From an uncultured Oribacterium sp. (lineage in GTDB: Bacteria; Bacillota; Clostridia; Lachnospirales; Lachnospiraceae), in the NCBI GenBank assembly GCA_937927445.1, contig CALAOB010000080.1, positions 1 to 11,492 on the forward strand: a DNA stretch of 11,492 bases, in the 5' to 3' direction. Numbering within the stretch: position 1 is the first letter of the stretch; each line of letters begins with the position of its first letter. This document shows, piece by piece, positions 6,524 to 11,492 of the stretch. A model generated the notes under the pieces. The model ran no database searches, was not told the origin of the DNA, and saw only the letters and a program-made list of their open reading frames with translations. The translations under genes were made by a program, and so were the position numbers.

Positions 6524-7813
6524 ATGGCAGATATTGAGAGAGAAAATCGAAAACAGGAGCTGCGTCGTCGCGTCGTCGATACGAAGGACCTGCTGCAGCA
6601 GCAGGAGGCGGAGCAGGCACAGGAGAAGGGGAAACGGAGGCAGCGTCGTCGCCGCCTCCTCGTTTTTCTCGCCGTGGTGCTGGTGCTCGGCGCGCTCGTG
6701 GCGGGTGCGATCTACATGATGAAGCGACCGTATACGGGTTTTTCGCAGAACTGGCGGAACAGCTTCACCGGTGAGAACGGTGTGAGCGAGTCGGACTATG
6801 AGGACTATGAGATCTTCGGCGACGGCTTCCTGAAGGTGACCCGGGACGGTGCGACCTACATCGATTCGTCCGGGAAAACCATCTGGAATCAGTCCTACGA
6901 GATGAACAGTCCGTATGTGTCCATCAGCGGAGACTACTGCGCGATCGCCGATCAGGGCAAGACCGCGATCTACATCATGAATAAGACCGGTACCACCGGA
7001 CAGGCGGAGACGAATCTGCCGATTACGAAGATCTCGGTGGCCGGTACCGGCGTCACTTATGCGCTTCTCGAGGATTCGAAGGCGAGCTACATCACCGTCT
7101 TCTCGAAGGAGGGTGCGGCGCTGGATATTTCCATCAAGTCGGTGCTCGACGGCGACGGATATCCGGTGGATATCGCCGTTTCGCCGGATGGCACGGAGCT
7201 GATCGCGTCCTTCGCCTCCATCGAGAACGGAACGATCCAGAATAAGGTGATCTTCTATAACCTGAGTGAGATCGGCCAGAACGCCGGCAGTAACCGTGTC
7301 GTGGGTGGCTTCACCGACGATTTCAGCGGACATCTCGCCGGCCGGGTGCATTTCTCGGACGATACGCATGCGCAGGCCTTCTATGATGGCGGCATCGCGT
7401 TCTTCAGTACGAAGGTGCTGACGAGTCCGGAGCTCAGCCAGAAGGTCGAGATCGAGCAGACGATCCAGGCGATTACCTATGCGGACGACTACATTGGCGT
7501 CATCACGGATAACAGCGATTCGGAGACCTCCGCGGATCCGTACACGCTGACCGTATACCGGCTGAACGGCCAGACGGTGTTCTCGACGCCGTTCCAGCTG
7601 AACTATACGAACTTCGATATCGATCAGGACAGGGTCCTGGTTTATAATAATACCACGCTCCAGCTTTACGACATGAGCGGCACACTGAAGTACAGCGGCA
7701 ACATCGATACCTCGATCTCCAGAGCGCGGGTGGCGCGTGGAGTGAGAAATCCGCTGGGCCTCGATCTGCTCATCGGAAGTGCGGGTGCGATGGAATCTGT
7801 AAAGCTGAAGTAG
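6524..7813 (+). CDS. DUF5711-like membrane-anchored beta-propeller protein
   Basis: Function unknown; 429 residues. A highly charged cytosolic N-terminus (residues 1-44, with QQQEAEQAQEKGKRRQRRRR) is followed by one membrane segment at about 45-65 and a large extracellular C-terminal part. The latter has repeated short beta-strand units (DGATYIDSSGKTIW, AIADQGKTAIYIMN, AVSPDGTELIASF, TLTVYRLNGQTVFST), as in WD40/PQQ-like propellers. The layout matches DUF5711 proteins of Clostridia as I recall them. ATG 6524 is preferred. The in-frame GTG at 6515 is only 2 nt from AGGAG (6508-6512), whereas ATG 6524 is 11 nt from it. The gap to the upstream gene is 76 nt, and to the glucokinase 15 nt, so co-transcription is likely. 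It may sense or scaffold at the cell surface; that is inference. Confidence 0.75.
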   Translation: MADIERENRKQELRRRVVDTKDLLQQQEAEQAQEKGKRRQRRRRLLVFLAVVLVLGALVAGAIYMMKRPYTGFSQNWRNSFTGENGVSESDYEDYEIFGDGFLKVTRDGATYIDSSGKTIWNQSYEMNSPYVSISGDYCAIADQGKTAIYIMNKTGTTGQAETNLPITKISVAGTGVTYALLEDSKASYITVFSKEGAALDISIKSVLDGDGYPVDIAVSPDGTELIASFASIENGTIQNKVIFYNLSEIGQNAGSNRVVGGFTDDFSGHLAGRVHFSDDTHAQAFYDGGIAFFSTKVLTSPELSQKVEIEQTIQAITYADDYIGVITDNSDSETSADPYTLTVYRLNGQTVFSTPFQLNYTNFDIDQDRVLVYNNTTLQLYDMSGTLKYSGNIDTSISRARVARGVRNPLGLDLLIGSAGAMESVKLK

Positions 7814-7828
7814 CAGGAGGGGGCTCAT

Positions 7829-8779
7829 ATGAATCAGTATTGTGTAGGCGTTGATGTAGGCGGAACGACGGTGAAGTGCGGTATCTTCACACTCACCGGT
7901 GTTCTGATGGATAAGTGGGAGGTGCCGACCCGTAAGGAAGAGGCCGGAAAGTATATCCTCCCGGATGTCGCGGATGCACTGAAGAAGCGCCTCGAGGAGA
8001 AGGGTATCGAGCGCACGGACATCGAGGGCATCGGCATCGGTGTGCCGGGTCCGGTCGAGCCGAACGGTTATGTGCACGTCTGCGTCAATCTCGGCTGGCA
8101 TGATCACTGGCCGGCGAAGGAGATGCAGGAGCTCATGGGCGGAAAGATCCGCTGTGCCGTCGGAAACGATGCCAATGTTGCCGCCCTGGGCGAGATGTGG
8201 CAGGGTGGCGGTAAGGGCCACGATAATCTCGTGATGGTGACCCTCGGCACCGGTGTCGGTGGCGGACTCATCATCGACGGTCAGATCATCGCAGGTGTCC
8301 ATGGCGCCGGCGCGGAGATCGGCCATATCCAGGTGCGTGACGGTGAGCAGGAGGCCTGCAACTGCGGCGGCCATGGCTGTCTCGAGCAGGTGGCCAGCGC
8401 GACCGGTATCGTCCGTGAGGCGAAGCGGAATCTCGCGGCGAGCGACGAAGCCTCCACGATGCGTGACTTCGGTGATGCGCTGAGCGCCCGTGATGTCTGC
8501 GACTGTGCGAAGGCCGGCGATCCGCTCGCGGTGAAGACCATCGACACCAGCATGTACTACCTCGGCCGTGCCCTTGCGACCATCTCCATGGTGGCGGATC
8601 CGGAAATCTATGTCATCGGCGGCGGTGTTTCCAGAGCCGGTCAGTACCTGATCGACCTCGTGAAGAAGCACTATGCAGACTACACGCCGCTCCTCACGAA
8701 GAAGGCAGACATCGTGCTCGCCACCCTCGGCAACGACGCCGGCATCTACGGCAGCGCGAAGCTGGTTCTGACGAAGTGA
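7829..8779 (+). CDS. glcK: ROK-family glucokinase
   Basis: ATP-dependent sugar kinase of 316 residues that phosphorylates glucose to glucose 6-phosphate in the cytosol. Features in order: N-terminal phosphate-binding VDVGGTTVKCGIF (8-20), GIGVPGPV (69-76), the sugar-binding and catalytic GNDANVAALGE with D114 as catalytic base, the second phosphate loop LGTGVGGGLIIDG (139-151), the sugar contact in GAEIGH with H166, and the ROK zinc motif C177-x-C179-GGHG-C184-LEQ. All key residues are intact, and the absence of an N-terminal helix-turn-helix shows it is a kinase, not a NagC/XylR repressor. AGGAGG (7815-7820) lies 8 nt before the ATG. It is 15 nt after the DUF5711-like gene and overlaps the histidine kinase start by 4 nt. 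Glucose is the likely substrate, though ROK kinases differ in sugar choice. Confidence 0.92.
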   Translation: MNQYCVGVDVGGTTVKCGIFTLTGVLMDKWEVPTRKEEAGKYILPDVADALKKRLEEKGIERTDIEGIGIGVPGPVEPNGYVHVCVNLGWHDHWPAKEMQELMGGKIRCAVGNDANVAALGEMWQGGGKGHDNLVMVTLGTGVGGGLIIDGQIIAGVHGAGAEIGHIQVRDGEQEACNCGGHGCLEQVASATGIVREAKRNLAASDEASTMRDFGDALSARDVCDCAKAGDPLAVKTIDTSMYYLGRALATISMVADPEIYVIGGGVSRAGQYLIDLVKKHYADYTPLLTKKADIVLATLGNDAGIYGSAKLVLTK

Positions 8780-10188
8780 AACGATCCCTGTTTGTAAAAT
8801 TTATCGTGGCGTATATCGTCTTCGGTGTGCTCGGCTTCATGGTCGTGGCGGTCCTGTCCTCCGGACTCACCTACCGCTACCTGATCCGGGAGCAGGCGAA
8901 CAGCCTCTACAGTGAGGCGACCCTGATCTCCTCGACCTATTCCGAGACGGGTAACCTGAATCTGAGCACCGACACGGTGAGTCAGCAGATGAAGGCGGTC
9001 TCCACCTTCCTCGATGTCGACATCTGGATCGTGGACCGGAACGGAAAGGTGCTGAGCGACACCGCAGACGATGCACATAAGAACATCGAGATCCCGGATT
9101 TCGACAGCACGATGACCGGCATGCGCTATAAGCTTGGCCGCTACCACGAGCTGTATCCGGACGATGTCCTCTCGGTTATGGCCCCGGTGACCCGTGGCTA
9201 CACGACCGGCGGCTATGTCCTCATCCATGAGCCGGTCGAAAACATCGTCGCCTCACAGAACGACATCCTGAACATCGTCTACCTCACGGCGCTCATCCTC
9301 TTCCTTCTGTCGCTGCTGATTATGGCCGTTTTCTACGTCATCGTCTACCGTCCGCTGAAGCGGATCACGGAGGGGGCCACGAAGTACGCCGCCGGTGACT
9401 ATCACTATAAGATCACGACGAACTCAGAGGATGAGATGGGCTACCTCGCGGAGACCCTGAACTTCATGTCGGATGAGATCTCGAAGTCCGACGACTATCA
9501 GAAGCAGTTCATCGCGAACGTGAGCCACGACTTCCGCTCCCCGCTGACCTCCATCAAGGGTTACCTCGAGGCCATCCTCGACGGCACGATCCCGAAGGAG
9601 CTGGAGCCGAAGTACCTCATGCGTCTCATCTCCGAGACGGAGCGTCTCACGAAGCTGACGCAGTCCATGCTGAGTCTGGGCACCCTGGATAAGAAGGGCT
9701 TCCTCAGCCGGACGAACTTCGACGTGAACCGCGTGATCCGTGATGTCTGCGCGAGCTTCGAGATGACCTGTCAGAAGAAGGAGCTTGTCTTCGAACTGAC
9801 CTTTGCCGAGAAGAAGGAGATGGTCTACGCGGATTACAGTAAGATCCAGCAGGTGCTCTATAACCTGATCGACAACGCGCTGAAGTTCAGTAATCCGAAA
9901 TCCTCGATCGCGATCCGCACCGGCATCCGTGGCCAGAAGGTCTTCGTCTCCATAAAGGACACCGGCATCGGTATCCCGAAGCGCGACCTTGCGAAGATCT
10001 GGGACCGCTTCTATAAGGCGGACCAGTCCCGCGGCAAGGACAAGCACGGCACCGGCCTCGGCCTCAGTATCGTGAAGTCCATCATCACCGCGCACGGTGA
10101 GAACATCGACTGCGTCTCCACCGAAGGCGTCGGCACCGAGTTCACCTTCACCCTTCCGCAGGCCAGCTACGAGGTGGCAGAGTCATAA
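8776..10188 (+). CDS. Sensor histidine kinase (two-TM, HAMP, HisKA, HATPase_c)
   Basis: Membrane two-component sensor of 470 residues. TM1 is at about 7-30, an extracellular sensor domain at about 31-165, TM2 at about 166-190 and a HAMP linker at about 191-240. The dimerisation/phosphoacceptor helix has FIANVSHDFRSPLTSI with H251 as the phosphorylated His. The ATP-binding domain has the N box NLIDNALKF (363-371), G1 DTGIGIP (395-401), F box WDRFYKAD (409-416) and G2 GTGLGLSI (425-432). It starts with GTG inside the glucokinase stop region (GTGA, 8776-8779) and has no clear ribosome binding site, which points to translational coupling. The sensor domain may be PAS/Cache-like (WIVDRNGKVLSD is typical), but this is not certain. 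No response regulator is in the same operon. The nearest is convergent, 38 nt beyond its stop. Confidence 0.93.
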   Translation: MKRSLFVKFIVAYIVFGVLGFMVVAVLSSGLTYRYLIREQANSLYSEATLISSTYSETGNLNLSTDTVSQQMKAVSTFLDVDIWIVDRNGKVLSDTADDAHKNIEIPDFDSTMTGMRYKLGRYHELYPDDVLSVMAPVTRGYTTGGYVLIHEPVENIVASQNDILNIVYLTALILFLLSLLIMAVFYVIVYRPLKRITEGATKYAAGDYHYKITTNSEDEMGYLAETLNFMSDEISKSDDYQKQFIANVSHDFRSPLTSIKGYLEAILDGTIPKELEPKYLMRLISETERLTKLTQSMLSLGTLDKKGFLSRTNFDVNRVIRDVCASFEMTCQKKELVFELTFAEKKEMVYADYSKIQQVLYNLIDNALKFSNPKSSIAIRTGIRGQKVFVSIKDTGIGIPKRDLAKIWDRFYKADQSRGKDKHGTGLGLSIVKSIITAHGENIDCVSTEGVGTEFTFTLPQASYEVAES

Positions 10189-10191
10189 GAT

Positions 10192-10227
10192 AAAAAGAGA
10201 ACCCCGGACCTCCGGAGTTCTCTTTTT
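10192..10227. terminator. Bidirectional intrinsic terminator
   Basis: An 11-bp perfect stem AAAAAGAGAAC / GTTCTCTTTTT has an inner CCGG/CCGG helix across one C-A mismatch, with A/T tracts on both flanks. It ends the histidine kinase transcript on the plus strand and overlaps the response regulator stop codon on the minus strand. Confidence 0.9.
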
Positions 10228-11240
10228 CATATGACTCTGAACTTGTAGCCGATGCCCCAGACCGTGGAAATCTCCCAGTCCGGATTCCCCGGCAGCTTCT
10301 CGCGCAGCCGCTTGATGTGCACATCGACCGTCCGGGAATCCCCGGCGAACTCATAGCCCCAGATGTGATCGAGGAGCTGCTCGCGCGTGAAGACCTGATT
10401 CGGTGAGGACGCCAGGAAGTAGAGAAGCTCGAGCTCCTTCGGCGGCATCTCCACGACATGACCACTGTAGTAGACCGCGTAATTCGACTTGTTGATGATG
10501 AGATCCTTGTACTCGATGTAGTCGCCATTCCGGTAAGCATCGAGCATATCCGTCGCATGCGCCCGCGCGTCCGAAGCGCCGGTACCACCGCGATGCAGCT
10601 GTCCGGTCTGCCCGTTGTAGGTGTATAGCTCGCCGGATCCGCTGTCGCCCTCGGCGTACGCCCGGAAGGTGATGTTGCCATCCGCATCCGCCGCCGGAAG
10701 CCCCGTCGTATCGAGGAAGCCCGCGCCCATCCGTGCCTGTGGTGAAGCCGCGCCGACCCCGCTGTTTTTCGCGAAGCCCGCAGCACCATTCATCGCGAGC
10801 CCTGCGCCCGACTGCGCCTGCCGGGCGGAGAGTGCCGCATCGACGGCAGCATTGACCTGCGCCTGGGCCTGCTGGTAGCGGCGAAGCACCGCCTTCACCC
10901 GCGCCACGAGCTCCTTCGACTCAAACGGCTTCACCATGTAGTCGTCCGCGCCGAGCTCGAGCCCGAGCACCTTATCGAAGGTCTCGCCCTTCGCCGACAG
11001 CATGATGACCGGCACCTGCGAGCTCGCCCGGAGCCGCCGGCAGACCTCGTAGCCATCGATGCCCGGCAGCATCAGATCCAGAATCACGAGATTCGGCTGG
11101 TATTCCGGAAAGAGCTGCAGCGCCTCCTCGCCATCCGCGGCGCAGCGCGTATCAAACATCTCCTTTTCGAGATAGAGGGAGATGAGCTCCGAGATCGAAG
11201 CGTCATCATCCACGATCAGAATTTTCTGTTTCTCCGCCAT
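10227..11240 (-). CDS. OmpR/PhoB-type response regulator with an unusually long interdomain linker
   Basis: Cytosolic DNA-binding response regulator of 337 residues; the family is usually about 220-240. The receiver domain spans residues 1-120, with acidic D11-D13, phosphoacceptor D55 (LVILDLMLPG), S82 and K104 (MVKPFES). The winged-helix effector spans about 243-337 (MPPKELELLYFLASSPNQVFTREQLL, HIWGYEF, RTVDVHIKRLREKL, WGIGYKF). Between them, residues about 122-242 are an Ala/Gly/Gln-rich insert with a central ITFRAYAEG, GELYTYNGQTGQLH segment. ATG 11240 is chosen because AGGAGG (11249-11254) lies 8 nt upstream and the protein begins as the family does; GTG 11291 would add 17 residues. The 111-nt gap after mutS2 shows no clear terminator, so co-transcription is possible. 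The histidine kinase at 8776-10188 is the nearest candidate partner. Confidence 0.92.
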   Translation of the reverse strand: MAEKQKILIVDDDASISELISLYLEKEMFDTRCAADGEEALQLFPEYQPNLVILDLMLPGIDGYEVCRRLRASSQVPVIMLSAKGETFDKVLGLELGADDYMVKPFESKELVARVKAVLRRYQQAQAQVNAAVDAALSARQAQSGAGLAMNGAAGFAKNSGVGAASPQARMGAGFLDTTGLPAADADGNITFRAYAEGDSGSGELYTYNGQTGQLHRGGTGASDARAHATDMLDAYRNGDYIEYKDLIINKSNYAVYYSGHVVEMPPKELELLYFLASSPNQVFTREQLLDHIWGYEFAGDSRTVDVHIKRLREKLPGNPDWEISTVWGIGYKFRVI

Positions 11241-11351
11241 CCGGCTTTCCTCCTCGTTCTTTGCCAATGCTTTCGGCGCTGCCGCAGGCACCCGCCCGTC
11301 GGTGTTTTCTCACCGGGACTTCGTGCGCGCTACGAGCGCTGGCCTGCGCCT

Positions 11352-11492
11352 TTACTTTTTAAACATGACGATCGTGACACCATCCTGGCCCTCGCCGAAC
11401 TCGCCGAGGCGGAAGGAATCCACGTATTTCAGCTTCTTCAGCTGTGCATGCACCGCCTTTCGGAGCACGCCGGTACCGCGTCCGTGAACGAC
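11352..11492 (-). CDS. mutS2: Endonuclease MutS2, C-terminal Smr domain (partial)
   Basis: Only the last 46 codons and the stop are in the window; the 5' part lies beyond the right edge. The residues VVHGRGTGVLRKAVHAQL, then VDSFRLGEFGEGQDGVTIVMF, match the end of the Smr domain that closes MutS2. HGRGTG is the conserved HGxGTG motif, and FRLGEFGEGxDGVT is very typical of MutS2 rather than of stand-alone Smr proteins. MutS2 acts on branched DNA and on collided or stalled ribosomes in Bacillota. The frame is open to the window edge without interruption. It is followed on the same strand, after 111 nt, by the response regulator. Confidence 0.88.
   Translation of the reverse strand, partial: VVHGRGTGVLRKAVHAQLKKLKYVDSFRLGEFGEGQDGVTIVMFKK

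Noticed and set aside
6218..8671. An 817-codon open frame on the minus strand
   Set aside because: It lies opposite three well-supported plus-strand genes (nucleotidyltransferase, DUF5711-like, glucokinase). Its translation is Arg/His/Asp/Leu-rich low-information sequence typical of the antisense of GC-biased codons. It has no recognisable domain.
11265..11351. Possible terminator between mutS2 and the response regulator
   Set aside because: A 5-bp CGGTG/CACCG hairpin is present, but there is no T-tract on the minus strand. Not called.
11182..11487. A 101-codon plus-strand open frame at the right edge
   Set aside because: It is antisense to the response regulator N-terminus and the MutS2 Smr domain, both of which have diagnostic motifs.

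Overview
The window looks like a piece of a GC-rich Bacillota (Firmicutes) chromosome, most likely a Lachnospiraceae-type Clostridia. This is inferred from gene content: a DUF5711-like membrane protein, a ROK glucokinase, a secreted protein with cell-wall-binding repeats, MutS2, and strong AGGAGG ribosome binding sites. No mobile element, CRISPR array, rRNA or tRNA is visible. The first 19 bases are not genomic. They match the Tn5/Nextera mosaic-end adapter, so the left edge is a contig end with untrimmed adapter.

Left part (20-4183). A truncated secreted cell-wall protein on the minus strand (probable L,D-transpeptidase or VanW-type protein, 20-747) has an Ala/Gln-rich linker. After a 321-base divergent intergenic region come an M20-family carbamoylase/allantoate amidohydrolase-like enzyme (1069-2283, +) and a HIT-family protein (2407-2853, +). 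Each has a TGnTATAAT extended -10 promoter upstream. A bidirectional terminator separates HIT from a convergent low-specificity threonine aldolase (2899-3939, -).

Middle part (4184-10188, +). A secreted protein with an Fn3-like middle and C-terminal cell-wall-binding repeats (4184-5371) has a strong promoter and a hairpin in its 5' leader. After a 155-base gap comes a tight four-gene run: an NDP-sugar type nucleotidyltransferase (5527-6447), a DUF5711-like membrane-anchored beta-propeller protein (6524-7813), a ROK glucokinase (7829-8779) and a sensor histidine kinase (8776-10188). The last two overlap by 4 nt. The run suggests sugar activation linked to envelope or sugar sensing; this is inference.

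Right part (10189-11492, -). A second bidirectional terminator separates the kinase from a convergent OmpR-type response regulator (10227-11240). The regulator has an unusual insert of about 120 residues between its receiver and DNA-binding domains. Upstream of it is the C-terminal Smr end of MutS2 (11352-11492), cut by the window edge.

The most notable items are the long-linker response regulator, the tail-to-tail arrangement of kinase and regulator, the glucokinase/kinase overlap, and the adapter at the left end. I see no strong evidence for a wholly new system here.
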